Below, in pieces: positions 32,874-43,615 of a stretch of 64,000 nt of DNA. A program made the position numbers and the translations under genes. This DNA comes from Lepus europaeus (Eukaryota > Chordata > Mammalia > Lagomorpha > Leporidae). Under the pieces are notes generated by a model. It saw nothing but the letters and a program-made list of their open reading frames with translations, did not search any database and was not told where the DNA came from. The stretch spans positions 30,275,858 through 30,339,857 of the forward strand of contig NC_084835.1 in NCBI RefSeq assembly GCF_033115175.1. The letters are read 5' to 3'. Every line of letters begins with the position of its first letter. The stretch's first letter is position 1.

Positions 32874-33351
32874 AGGCTCTTCAAAAATTTCATGGAAATG
32901 TGCATTATGAAAAGACTGTGTATAACTTTCCATTTTATTTTGCACCAAAATAAACTTACCTTTTTTTAAAAAAAATATTTATTTGAATGGCAGAGTTACA
33001 GAAAGAGAGGAAGAAACACAGAGAGAGAGAGAGATAGAGAGAGAGATCTTTCAACTGCTGGCACACTCCCTAAATAGCCACAAATGGCCAGGGCTGGGCC
33101 AGGCTGAAGCCAGGAGCCAGGAGATCCATCTTGGTCTCCCACATGGGTGCAAGGGCCCAAGCAACAATGCCATCCTCCACTGCCCTCCCAGGACACCTGC
33201 AGGGAACTGGATCAGAAGTGGAACAGCTGGGACCTGAACTGGTACCCCCATGGGATGCCAGTGCCACAGGTGGCTTCACCCACTACACCACAGTGCCAAC
33301 CCCTAAACTTAACTTTTAATTCCATTTTCCCCACAAGCTTTTTAAAGCATC
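32874..33351 (+). mobile_element. Short palindromic element, copy B, split by a CSINE
   Basis: The left part (32874-32960) reads ctcttcaaaaatttcatgg through gcaccaaaataaacttacc. The right part (33303-33351) reads aacttttaattccattttcc and ends acaagctttttaaagca. The middle interruption is an antisense CSINE. Confidence 0.7.
32961..33302 (-). mobile_element. CSINE, antisense, in palindromic element
   Basis: Flanks taaacttacctttt (left) and taaacttaactttt (right, from 33304) form a near-perfect duplication. Confidence 0.9.
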
Positions 33352-33374
33352 TTTGTTTTGAAATGCCATGGGAC

Positions 33375-33377
33375 TTT

Positions 33378-33408
<31 letters not shown>

Positions 33409-33411
33409 TTA
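33375..33411. repeat. (TTTA)n tract
   Basis: About nine units, forming the inverted tail of the adjoining SINE. Confidence 0.95.
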
Positions 33412-33728
33412 TTTTTGACAGGCAGAGTGGACAGTGAGAGAGAGACAGAGAGAAAGGTCTTCCTTTACCGTTGGTTCATCCTCCAATGGCCGCTGCGGCC
33501 AGCGCACAGCGCTGATCCAAAGCCGGGAGCCAGGTGCTTCTCCTGGTCTCCCATGCAGGTGCAGGGCCCAAGGACTTGGGCCATCCTCCACTGCACTCCC
33601 TGGCCACAGCAGAGAGCTGGCCTGGAAGAGGGGCAACCAGGACAGAATCCGGTACCCCGACCGGGACTAGAACCCGGTGTGCCGGTGCCGCAAGGTGGAG
33701 GATTAGCCTATTGAGCCACGGCACCGGC
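33379..33728 (-). mobile_element. CSINE, antisense, with perfect TSD
   Basis: A young-looking full copy with 15-bp perfect repeats tgccatgggactttt at 33364-33378 and 33729-33743. Confidence 0.97.
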
Positions 33729-33743
33729 TGCCATGGGACTTTT

Positions 33744-33929
33744 ACAATTTGATTCATGGTGAGAAATTTCTTGGATGATATACACCTCACTTTTTGAAAA
33801 TGTTTTGGCAAAATCCAAAAGGAGGAAACAAACAAAAGAGAATCAAATGTGTTGAGCATCACTGATAAAACCAAAAAGAATAAAAGTTGTAAAAGAATAC
33901 AGACACAGAGAATAGCAATATATCCTATC
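33744..33929. other. Unassigned short stretch
   Basis: Nothing recognised. Confidence 0.5.
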
Positions 33930-34082
33930 TCAGTATTTTAATTTACACAATTTCTTTTTATCTTTTAAAAATACAAAATGATACATGCTCATGGTATATA
34001 ATAATAATAATGTGTATCCCACAAAGTGAAAAGGGCCTTGCCTTTCCCCTAGCATCTTTGTCCCTAAATAAAGCCTACTGTG

Positions 34083-34435
34083 ATGGGGCCAGCACTGTGG
34101 CATAGCAGGTAAAGCCGCTGCCTGTAGTACCAGCCTTCCATAAGAGCACTGGTTCGAGTCCTGGCTGCTCCACTTCCAATCCAGCTCTCTGCTATGGCCT
34201 GGGAAAGCAGTAGAAGATGGCACAAGTCCTTGGGCCCCCACACTCATGTGGGAGACGCAGAAGAAGCTCCTGGCTCCTGGCTTCGGATTGGCACAGCTCT
34301 AGCCATTGTGGCCAATTGGGGAGTGAACCAGTGGACAGAAGATCTCTCTCTCTTTTCTCTCTCTCTGCCTCTCTTTCTCTGTGTAACTCTGACTTTCAAT
34401 TGAATAAATAAATAAATCTTTTTAAAAAAATTTAA
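34083..34435 (+). mobile_element. CSINE with TSD
   Basis: A full copy whose A-box-like motif (tggcatagcagg) and B box ggttcgagtcc (34151-34161) are intact. Flanks aaagcctactgt (34070-34081) and aaagcctgctgt (34436-34447) differ at one base. Confidence 0.95.
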
Positions 34436-34550
34436 AAAGCCTGCTGTTAACACTCGAGTAGATGGCTTTCTAGATTATTCTATGCATGCATATGCAAATA
34501 TATTTCTCTTAATAGATTATACCACATATACTATTTCTCTGTCCTGTGTT

Positions 34551-34889
34551 GTTTTTTAAAGATTTATGTTATTTATTTGAGATGCAGAGTTACAGAGATA
34601 GAGGCAGAGTTACAGAGAGAGGGAGAGACAGAGAGAGAGGTCTTCCATCTGCTGGTTCACTCCCCAAATGGTCACAATGGCTGGAGCTGGGCTGATCAAA
34701 AGCCAAGAGACAGGAGCTTCTTCCAGGTCTCCTATGTGGGTGCAGGGCCTCAAGCACTTGAGCCAACTTCCACTGCTTTCCAAGGCTATCAGCAAGGGGT
34801 TGGATTGGAAGTGTAGCAGCTGGGACTCAATGTGGGATGCCAGTGCTGCAGGCAGAGGCTTAACCTACTAAGCCATAGCAACAGCACCA
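34551..34889 (-). mobile_element. CSINE, antisense
   Basis: A full inverted copy. The flanking cctgtgttgtttttt and ccctgtgttttttaa look like a duplicated target. Confidence 0.92.
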
Positions 34890-34950
34890 TGCCCTGTGTT
34901 TTTTAATCCAACAAAACATAAGGATATCTTTCCTTGCCTATTCATATAAA

Positions 34951-35630
34951 TTTTCTTTAAAAAAAAAAAAGATTTATTGGGGGCTGGTGCTGTGGCACAG
35001 TGAGTTAACACCCTGGCCTGAAGCGCCGGCATCCCATATGGGCACCAGTTCATGACCCAGCTGCTCCATTTCCAATCTGGCTCTCTGCTATGGCCTGGGA
35101 AAGCAATGGAAGACGGTCCAAGTCCTTGGGCCCCTGCACCCACGTGGGAGATCCAGAATAAGCTGGTACCTGGCTTCGGATCGGCACAGCTCCAGCCATT
35201 GCAGCCATCTGAGGAGTGAACCATCGGATGGAAGACCTCTCTCTCTCTCTCTCTGCCTCTCCTCCCTCTGTGTAACTCTGACTATCGAATAAATAAATCT
35301 TTTAAAAATATTTTTTAAAAGATTTATTTACTTGAGAGACAGAGTTAGAGAGAGACAGATAGAGAGACAAAGAAAGAGGTCTTCCATCCACTGCTTCACT
35401 CCCCAAATGGCCACAATGGCTGGAGCTGGGCCATCAGAAGCCATGAGCCTCCTCCAGGTCTCCCACATAGGTGCAGGGACCCAAGCATTTGATCCATCTT
35501 CCATTGCTTTCCCAGGACACTAGCAGGGAGCTAAATCAAAAGAAGAGCAGCTACGACATGAACCAGCACCCATACAGGATGCTGGTGCTTCAGGCAGAGG
35601 GTTAACTTACTATGCCACAGTACCAGCCTT
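34951..35630 (-). mobile_element. Antisense CSINE split in its tail by a sense CSINE
   Basis: Its T-rich tail start is at 34951-34978 and its body at 35317-35630. The interruption duplicated aaaagatttatt. Confidence 0.88.
34979..35316 (+). mobile_element. CSINE inserted in the tail of an antisense CSINE
   Basis: Perfect 12-bp repeats aaaagatttatt lie at 34967-34978 and 35317-35328. The pair forms a tail-to-tail inverted repeat. Confidence 0.93.
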
Positions 35631-36010
35631 TAAATCAATCTTCTTAGTGACTGTGTAGAAATCACTGAACCATAATTTAATTATCTCCTACCAACAACCT
35701 TTTGGTTGGCCTCAATTTTTTACCACAACATCAGTTGCTTAATTTCTGTATGATTGCAGTCCTAAGCTAATGTATACTTGTAAATATCTCTCCAGGTTAA
35801 ATTTCTACTAGGCAATTTCTGGGTCCAAAAGAATATTCATTGATATATGATCGATTCTGCCAAATTTCCTTCTACCATACTGCAACAATGTAAACTCCCA
35901 GGAGCAATATGCATCTACACTTATTTGTTCAATCCTCCACCAGCTTTGAGCACTGTAAGTTCTCATTTTTACAAATTTCGTATTTTTCACACTTGCATTT
36001 ACATTCTATT

Positions 36011-36559
36011 ATAAAATAGTAAAATGAAGTGTGTAGCTATTGTTTACAAGCTACATGACAACAGATTTTAAAGTATATGTTCTCTAATGTTAATTCAGAC
36101 ACTAATAGACTTAAACCCCAAAAATGTTTATCTTCTTTTTCTAGGCATAGGATTTCCAAAGTATTTGAGAACAAGGTAGAAGTTCTACCTATCACTAGCT
36201 GCAGCTTCCACTTGAGTTTCTGGGTTGTTAATCCCACCAGGAGTTTTGATGGCAGTATCATCTCTTAGGTGAAATGCGGTCACTCACTTACCCTTCCCTG
36301 ACATGGGACAGCTGATGTAGGCTGGAATGATAGGGGACCAAAGAACCCAGCACAGTCCCGTACTCCAGGGTAACACCCAACACTGATTCCTGATCACAGA
36401 GTTCATCACTGGAAGCTCCAAGAGACTTCCTCCATTCCCCAATGTCACTCTGGTGAGCTTCTTACCCTACACACTTCAGCACCTGGACAGCTCTCTTGCT
36501 ACGTCCTCCAGAGGGTGAACAGCTTGTTGAGCCCTCTAGTGGTAGCTTTAGTTGTTGCA
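36011..36559. other. Unassigned DNA
   Basis: No feature is recognised. The right end has a 'ccctctagtggtagc' motif that is common in old repeats but is not assigned. Confidence 0.5.
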
Positions 36560-36626
36560 CAACAGTTTTTTAATTATTCAGGTAGTATATGAAAAGGCTA
36601 AAAATCCAAGTTAAGAACAGAGTATA

Positions 36627-36935
36627 GGGGCCGACGCCATGGCTCACTTGGCTAATCCTCCGCCTGCGGCACCAGCATCCATTATGGGCTCCAGGTTCTA
36701 GTCCCGGTTGCTCCTCTTCCAGTCCAGCTCTCTGCTGTGCCCCGGGAAGGCAGTGGAGGATGGCCCAAGTGCTTGGGCCCTGCACCCACATGGGAGACCA
36801 GGAGGAAGCTCCTGGCTCCTGGCTTCGGATCAGCGCAGCTTCAGCCATAGCGGCCATTTGGGGGGTGAACCAACAGAAGGAAGACCTTTCTCTCTGTCTC
36901 TCTCACTGTCTAACTCTATCTATCAAATAAATAAA
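36627..36935 (+). mobile_element. CSINE with perfect TSD
   Basis: A young-looking full copy with 14-bp repeats aagaacagagtata at 36613-36626 and 36936-36949. Confidence 0.97.
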
Positions 36936-37147
36936 AAGAACAGAGTATATATGCAAGCTTTCACTACTCTCTACATCTACTCCCCTCCTCAGACATGAGC
37001 ACTGTTAATATACAACTTGCACATATATTTACTCACCAATATCTTTTGCTTTGTGAATGGATTATATCTAGATCCATTAGCTTTTAGCTAAAATAAATTA
37101 TAAAATAGAGGTAAGCAGTCAGTATTTCTTAATTATATTTACTACCC

Positions 37148-37977
37148 AGGGCTGGCACTATGGCATAGTGGGTGAAGCCATTGCCTGCCATGCTGGCATC
37201 CCATATAGACACCAGTTCAAGTCTCAGCTGCTCCACTTTCTTTCTTTTTTTTTTTCATAAAATGCTTCTTTTAGTTGAAAATGTAAAAGTACAATACATT
37301 ATTTTAAGAGAGAGACAGAGACAAACAGACTTCACTGGTATACCTTTTATTATAAAGCATTGTTAGAATTGCTATATTTTGTTCTTTGTTCATGTTGTAC
37401 CGTGTCTCATTTATAAGTTAAATTTTATCATAGATATGTATTTATGTATAAGAAAAACATACCATCATGTATTGGTTTCCTCTGTTTCAGACATTAACCT
37501 GGACTATCAGAATATAACCCTTGGGAATAAATGTGAACTATTGTATTTAAAATTATCTACTCTTGTAAACTCCCATTCTATCTCTTTGAGTATTTTTATT
37601 CTGTTCACACCCCTGTGCTCCATCCCACTGAAATAAATGGCTACAGTTAGTGTCATAATGACAAAAAAAAAAAAAAACGAAAGTCAAATGACAAAATTTG
37701 TTATTTTATGTTATTGTTCCACTTTCGATCCAGCTCTCTGCTATGACCTGTGAAAGCAGTGGAAGATGGCCCAAGTACTTGGGCCCCTGCACCCACGTGG
37801 GAGACCCAGAAGAAGCTCCTGGCTCCTGGCTTTGGATTGGCGCAGCTCCAGCTGTTGTGGCCAATTGGGAAGTGAACCAGCAGATGTAAGATCTCTCTCT
37901 CTCTCTCTCTTTCTCTCTCTGTCTCTGCCTTTCTTTCTCTTTCTGTGCAACTCTCACTTTCAAATAAATAATATTTT
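37148..37977 (+). mobile_element. CSINE split by a retrocopy
   Basis: The head is at 37148-37240 and the rest at 37718-37977. The two parts meet at tccactttc, which is present on both sides of the insert. Confidence 0.92.
37241..37717 (-). pseudogene. Retrocopy of an unidentified polyadenylated transcript
   Basis: This 477-bp insert sits inside a CSINE, with 9-bp target repeats tccactttc at 37232-37240 and 37718-37726. Its left end is tttctttttttttttc, the complement of a poly(A) tail, so the source RNA is in minus orientation. It has none of the words of CSINE, L1, MIR or LTR families. Near its other end it has an A-run (37662-37676 on the plus strand). No long open frame is visible, so it may come from a 3' UTR or a non-coding RNA. 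I cannot name the parent gene. Confidence 0.75.
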
Positions 37978-38023
37978 AAAAATTATCATTACTACTAATT
38001 ACATATTACTGTAGTATTCCATG

Positions 38024-38392
38024 GTGCTGTGTACCCTGTTTGTGCTCCCCCACCCCCAAATTCATATGCTGAAATCCTAACTTCCAAGGTGATTGTTTTA
38101 GGAGGTGAGGAGTTGGAGAGGTGATTGGATAATGACAGTGGAGCCCTCATGAATGAGTTCAGTGCTCTTGTAAGAGAAAACCAAAGAGCTCTAATGTCCC
38201 TTTTCTACATATGAAGAACACAACAAGAAGATTGTAATCTATAAACCAGGAAGTGGGCCTCCACCAGCCACCAAATATGCTGATGCCTTGCTCTTAAACT
38301 TCTCAGCTTCCAGAACTATAAGAAATAAATGTGGTTTAAGTCACCAAATCTATAGTATGATTAAAGCTCACAGCTTGAATATACTGTACATT
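38024..38392 (+). mobile_element. MaLR (MLT1-type) LTR
   Basis: It is close to the consensus over its whole length: 'cccccacccccaaattcatatgctgaaatcctaac', 'ggaggtgaggagttggagaggtgattgg', 'ggagccctcatgaatgag', 'aaccaggaagtgggcctccacc' and 'agaaataaatgtggtttaagtcacc'. It starts TG and ends near CA. Confidence 0.9.
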
Positions 38393-38682
38393 CTGTTATA
38401 TTTGTTGTTGTATATATTTCTGGACAGCCACAGAGTATTATATCATATGGATTAATTGTTTTCCTAACAAATCTTGTGTTGTTAGATACATAGGGAGTTT
38501 CTACTTGTTAATATAATTAACACTACAATGAACATGTTTTCAGCTAGATCATGTTGCAGCTCTATAATTACTTCCTTATGATCAATTCTTGAAGGAATTT
38601 CTCGTTAACTTTCCTAAAATGCTAAGTAGGAAGCCCTGTGCCTAACAATTGTCCTGTCATCACAAGTCACCTTTGTCATGGA

Positions 38683-38960
38683 ATAGACACAGGAGTAGAC
38701 ATTGGGCACAACAGTTATTATCTCACTTGGGATGCCTGTATCCCATATCAGAGTGGCTGGGTTCGACTCACAGCTTCTGTTCCTGACTCCAGCTTCCTGC
38801 TAATGTGCATCCTGGCAGAAAACAGTTGATGGTTCAAGTGGTTCAAGAGGGTTCAAGATGTCATTCCTAGCTCTTGACTTCAGCATGGCCCTGTCTTGGC
38901 TGTTGCAGGCATTTGGGGTGTGAACCAGTGGATGGGCGATCTCTGTCTCCCAAAGAGTGA
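38683..38960 (+). mobile_element. CSINE, variant subfamily, diverged
   Basis: 'gggcacaacagttattatctcac', 'ttcctgctaatgtgcatcctgg' and 'gaaccagtggatgggcgatctc' match the variant type. No A-rich tail remains. Confidence 0.78.
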
Positions 38961-39449
38961 GCAATCTCTCATCCACCTCTTCATCCTAGCTCTCTAGTTT
39001 CCTTTCCTCCAGTGCAACCCATGTTATCTTTAATCTTACACCATGATTTCCATCTTTATTTCCAAGTGGCATAAATCATTCTCACTGATCAATGGGGCAA
39101 TTTATCATTTCTGCCATTTCAACAATGAGCAACTGATTGGCATTGTACATTATTTTGAAAGTAATCAAGCAGGTAAGCCTAATCCTCTGAAATACATTTG
39201 GAAAGAATGGAAGGTTGAGGACAGAAAAGCTGTAAGTAAGTATAGTAGCAATATATCAATTGGTAGGTATGTATAGCCACATTTTTTTTTTGCTATTCAG
39301 CCTATATCTATTGGATATCTACAAAGGATGGATCATTAGGAAAGACAGAGAAGTTTAACACATGACCTCCTTTAAAGAACCTCATTTTTTTTGGACAAAC
39401 ACACATGAAAAAACTCAAAGTCATAAAATAGTATACACACTCAGGTGCT
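38961..39449. other. Unassigned DNA
   Basis: A 77-codon frame (39043-39276) lacks any recognised motif. No repeat is recognised. Confidence 0.5.
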
Positions 39450-39640
39450 AAGTAGGGTCTACAGAAAGTAATTTAATACTCTCATCTAAAGCTGAGATTG
39501 TTGTCTCCATTATGCCATTGAGGAGACAAAGCACAAAGACCCTAAACTATCTGCCCATGTCGCACAGCTCATATGTAGGACTGTCATAGCTTTGCTCACA
39601 TTCATCTAACCCTAAAGCCCATTCACTGAACCATCAGATT
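39450..39640 (-). mobile_element. MIR SINE, antisense, diverged
   Basis: 'tgccattgaggagacaaagc', 'actatctgcccatgtcgcacagct' and 'cccattcactgaacca' follow inverted MIR. Confidence 0.7.
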
Positions 39641-40014
39641 TGGCTGCTTCCTAATAACGATTCAACTAAAAGCAAACAAACCAGGAAACACAGGATGAAA
39701 AAAAGTGGGACTTGAGCCTGACTTTGAAGGGCAAACAGAAGTTGGACAGGCAGAAAGCAGCAGATGAGACAACCTAAGCTACAGGAAGGTAGGCAAAAAG
39801 TCCAAAGGTAAGAATTAGCCTAACACAAGAAGGATAGGGGTACAGGGTGGTAGGTCTGATGGACTGATGGGAAGAAGTGAGAAATGAGGGAGAAATGGAA
39901 GCAAATAATGGTCTTGAAATCATATGGAGGAGGATGATGAGAGTTTGAACATGAGTAATAGGCAGTAGGGAGCTATGGGAGGCTTATGAGTGTGAAAGTG
40001 ATTTTGAAACACAT
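39641..40014. other. Unassigned purine-rich DNA
   Basis: Strongly purine-rich on the plus strand, but no feature is recognised. Confidence 0.5.
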
Positions 40015-40022
40015 GGTTTAGG

Positions 40023-40233
40023 AGAGTAGTTTGCAATCAGGGGTGATTTTTGCCTCCCAGGGGACATGTAACAATATCTGGCAACATTTTTGGTTGTCAC
40101 ACTTAGGGAAGGTGATACTGGCATCTAGTGGTTAGAGGCCAGGGAGGTTGCTAAACATCATACAATGCACAGCACCACTCAGCAAGAGTGACTTACCCAC
40201 CTGGAAAGACCCTAGTGACAGTGTGAGAAATCT
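40023..40233 (+). mobile_element. MER5-type hAT (Charlie) non-autonomous DNA transposon
   Basis: The diagnostic run 'ggggacatgtaacaatatctgg', 'acatttttggttgtcacac', 'tactggcatctagtggttagaggcc' and 'gctaaacatcatacaatgcac' is MER5A-like. Perfect 8-bp duplications ggtttagg, the hAT length, lie at 40015-40022 and 40234-40241. Confidence 0.93.
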
Positions 40234-40241
40234 GGTTTAGG

Positions 40242-40814
40242 AAGAGAATTTGGCAGTGGTTGTCACAATGGAACAGAGAAAGCAAGAGAACGGGATCCCA
40301 GAGAAGACACTCATTTAGAGATACAGGAGTAAGATGAGAGTCCAGAAAGAGGTTAAATGAACAGTAAGTGGAAAACCCTACAAGGAGTTTTTAAAGATAA
40401 TGATACAAGTTATAAACTCTTTTACAAGATTTTTCTGTAAAATGTGGGAAAACTAAGCTTAAGACTTTTTTCTTTTAAATCACCTAAGAGCATCTTATTT
40501 TGTGATCTAAAAAATTATAATATACATAGAACTCCAAGAAATTGCCACCTTGAGGGTTAGAGCACACAAAGCTTTAACTCTATCAGTAACATTTTCTTTG
40601 TTCATTTAAAAGCAGGATGTGAAACATATTTGGCAAATGTTAACATCTGTTAAATTTGGATGGTGGGCACATGGGTGTCTGTTACATTACTTTCTGCACT
40701 TTATGTATATTTGAAATTTTTCATTATTAATAAAAAACAGAGTGGGGGAGAAAAAAAAATCTTGGAGTGGTAGTTGATAGTTATTAAGTGTTTAGCTCAT
40801 ACTCAGTCACTGTT
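40242..40814. other. Mostly unassigned, old repeat-like end
   Basis: The segment 40620-40740 ('ggtgggcacatgggtgtctg...tatatttgaaatttttcattattaataaa') looks like the 3' end of an old LINE-type element. The rest is not recognised. Confidence 0.4.
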
Positions 40815-41125
40815 GCTCAGTGTTAAGTCATTAGTTAAGATGCCCATATGCAGTACTTTAGTAAGTTAGTCCAATACCAGCTCTAGCTCCTGATTCCAGG
40901 TTCTTGTCAGTGCAGACCTTGGCAGGCAGCAGATGATGGCTCAAGTAGTTGGGTTCCTGCCACCCATGTGGGAAACCTGGACTGAGTTCTCAGCTCTCAG
41001 CTCTCAGCTTTGGCCTCAGCCCAGCCCCAACCATTTCACGCATTTAAGAAATGAACCAGTAGATGGGTGCTCATTTATTCTTGCTCTCTCTCTGTTTACC
41101 TGTCTCTAAATATATAATTTTTAAA
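40815..41125 (+). mobile_element. CSINE, variant subfamily
   Basis: 'tgttaagtcattagttaagatgcc', 'gcagaccttggcaggcagcagatgatgg' and 'gaaccagtagatgggtgctc' mark the variant type. Confidence 0.8.
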
Positions 41126-41179
41126 AATACATAGGAATACAATCAACTTAACTGTGACAAAGTAGCTAAAATCAAGCCC

Positions 41180-42825
41180 AGGAGCAAGGACAGTTTCTTT
41201 AACAAATGCTGCTGGGGAAACTGGATCTCCATGTGCAGAAATTTGCAACTAGACCCCTACCTTACACCTTACACAAAAATCCACTCAAAATGGATCAAAG
41301 ACATAAATCTATGACCCAATTTACTATCACCCAAACTACTAGAGAACACTGGGGATACCATACAAGACATTGGCATTGGCAAGGATTCTTGGAAAAGACT
41401 CCAGAAGCTCAGGCAATCAAAGCTGAATTTGACAACTGGAATTACATCAAGCTGAAAAGTTCCTGCACTGTAGAAGAAATACTCAGCAAAGTGAAGAGGC
41501 AACCAATAGAATGGGAGAAAATATTTGTAAACTATGCAACTGATCAAGGATTAACATCCAGAATCTATAAAGAGCTCCAGAAATTCAAAAACAACAAAAC
41601 AAATAATGCAATTAAGAAATGGGTGAAGGACTTAAACAGACATTTTTCTTTTTTTTTTGACAGGCAGAGTTAGTGAGAGAGAGAGAGACAGAGAGAAAGA
41701 TTTTCCTTTTTCTGTTGGTTCACCCCCTAAATGGCCGCTACGGCCGGCGCGCTACGCCGATCCGAAGCCAGAAGCCAGGTGCTTCCTCCTGGTCCCCCAT
41801 GCAGGTGCAGGGCCCAAGCACTTGGGCCATCCTCCACTGCCCTCCCGGGCCACAGCAGAGAGCTGGACTGGAAGAGGAGCAACCAGGACAGAATCCGGCG
41901 CCCCAACCGGGACTAGAACGCGGGGTGCCGGCACCAAAGGCGGAGGATTAGCCTAGTGAGCCGTGGCGCCAGCTATTTTTCAAGTGAGGAAATTCAAATG
42001 CCCAACCGACATTTGAAAAAATGCTAGTGATTAGGGAAATGCAAATCAAAACCACAATGTTTCTCCTCACCCCAGTTAGAATGGCTCTCATACAGAATTC
42101 AAACAATAAATGCCTGAGAGGACATGAGGGAAAAGGGACCTTAATCCACTGCTGGTGGGAACGTAAACTGGTGGAGCCACTGTGGAAGGCAGTATGGAGG
42201 TACCTCAGAAATCTGAATTTAGACCTACCATATGACCCAGCCATCCCATTCCTTAGAATTATCTGTATCCCCATGTTAATTGCAGCACAATTCACAATAG
42301 CTAAGATATGGAATCAACCCAGATGCCCATCAACTGTTGACTAAATAAAAACATTCTGGTATATATACACTACAGAGTACTGCTCAGCTGGAAAATAAAT
42401 GAAATCCGTCATTTGCAACAAGAGGGATGCAACTGGAAACCATTATACTTAGTGAAATAAGCCAGTCCCAAAACCACAAGATCTGAGGTAACTAATAGAG
42501 TACTTAAAATTTAATGTTTATGAGTGAAATAGATATTTTGAGATTTGATGACTGTTTACAGCCCTTGTCTCTTATGTTGAGAACTAGTTTTTTTTTTTTT
42601 ATTCATAGTATTTGTTGAACTCTTTTACTAGTGTAGGGTTAACTATACAATCATCAAGTAAACTGAAAATAAATCTTTGTACAAATTAAGAGTGGGAATG
42701 TGAGAGGGAAGAGGAAGAAGGGTTGTATTGTGGGTGGGAGGGAGGGGGAAGGAATTTTCACTATGTTTCTAAATCTGTATATATGAAATACATGAAACTT
42801 GTATAACAAATAAAATTTTAAAAAG
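41180..42825 (+). mobile_element. L1 3' fragment (ORF2 end plus 3' UTR), split by a CSINE
   Basis: The left part matches the ORF2 C-terminal region of the full-length L1 from about 27550 (for example 'gctgctggggaaactggatctccatgtgcag'). The right part carries the remaining C-terminal region, then an unrelated-looking 3' UTR ending in 'aaataaaattttaaaaag'. Multiple stops and frame changes are present. It is 5' truncated and older than the copy at 22911. Confidence 0.92.
41649..41974 (-). mobile_element. CSINE, antisense, inside L1
   Basis: A near-consensus inverted copy. The 7-bp target atttttc (41642-41648 and 41975-41981) joins the two L1 parts exactly. Confidence 0.96.
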
Positions 42826-42892
42826 TATAGGAATTCCTCTTTTTTTATTGAATACTTTTCATCTATCCTAGGTGACTATTGCTAAATGTTAG

Positions 42893-42990
42893 CATGTACA
42901 CATCCAGATCTTTTTCTATATATTTATAGGAAGGAAGGAAGAGAGGAAGGGAGAAAAAGGAATGGAGGAAAGTGAAAGAAAGAAAGGTGA
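42893..42990. repeat. Purine-rich (GGAA)n-like tract
   Basis: A degenerate run of GGAA, GAAA and GGGA units. Confidence 0.85.
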
Positions 42991-43037
42991 CTTATCATCT
43001 CTTTACCTATCCATCATCTTACAAGGAATCACACACA

Positions 43038-43070
43038 CACAAAAAAATAATAATAATAATAAATAAAATG
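43038..43070. repeat. (AAT)n tract
   Basis: Several AAT units following an ACAC stretch and an A-run. Confidence 0.85.
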
Positions 43071-43137
43071 TAGTAATGAATGATGGGGTTACTTTGAAAA
43101 GTTACAAAATGCATCACACATACAGGGGTGTATATAA

Positions 43138-43253
43138 AGTACTTCCAAAGATTCAAGGAAAATATGATGAAAGATAAGTTTGTTTAGGAGCAAAAAACTT
43201 TGAAATGTATGTTTTTTCATTATATGCATTTTCCATGAACTTTTTGAAGTGCC
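43138..43253 (-). mobile_element. Short palindromic element, copy C (inverted)
   Basis: The right end, ccatgaactttttgaagtgcc, and the left end, agtacttccaaagattcaagg, are near inverted repeats. The middle is the reverse complement of copies A and B. Confidence 0.7.
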
Positions 43254-43281
43254 TGTATAACTTATACAGTTTACAAGTAAT

Positions 43282-43606
43282 GAGGGCCGGCGCCATGACT
43301 CACTTGGCTGGTCCTCTGCCTGCAGCGCCAGCATCCCGTATGGGCACCAGGTTCTGGTCCCGGCTGCTCCACTTCCAATCCAGCTCTCTGCTGTGGCCCG
43401 GGAGGGCAGTGGAGGATGGCCTAGGTGATTGGAAGCCTGCACCCGCATGGGAGACCAGGGGGAAGCACCTGGTTCCTGGCTTCGGATGGGTGCAGCGCTG
43501 GCCATAGCGGCCATTTTGGGGGTGAACCAATGGAAGGAAGATCTTTCTCTCTGTCTCTCTCTCTCACTGTCTAATTCTACCTGTCAAATAAGTTTAAAAA
43601 AAAAAA
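43282..43606 (+). mobile_element. CSINE with TSD
   Basis: A near-consensus copy with 9-bp repeats acaagtaat at 43273-43281 and 43607-43615. Confidence 0.96.
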
Positions 43607-43615
43607 ACAAGTAAT

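Larger units (their letters stand above)
33930..36010 (-). mobile_element. Ancient LINE remnant broken by four CSINEs
   Basis: Sequence outside the SINEs reads in order through 'acaaaatgatacatgctcatgg', 'agattataccacatatac', 'aacataaggatatctttcc', 'accataatttaattatctcc', 'gttggcctcaatttttt', 'ggtccaaaagaatattc' and 'atgtaaactcccagg'. This is the progression of a common old mammalian LINE 3' region (L1M-like, exact family uncertain). Confidence 0.6.
36560..38610 (-). mobile_element. Second ancient LINE remnant, heavily interrupted
   Basis: Pieces outside the younger insertions read in order through 'tcactactctctacatctactcccc', 'gtgaatggattatatc', 'tgtagtattccatgg', 'ggattaattgttttcctaac' and 'aacactacaatgaacatg'. 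It is the same family and order as the remnant at 33930-36010. Confidence 0.55.

Noticed and set aside
33358-33874. Long overlapping frames of 118-132 codons
   Set aside because: Antisense CSINE sequence. GC-rich young copies are open in several frames by chance.
39043-39276. Possible exon (77-codon frame with a gcaggtaag donor-like site inside)
   Set aside because: The donor-like site is inside the frame, no acceptor or homologous protein is recognised, and such motifs occur by chance.
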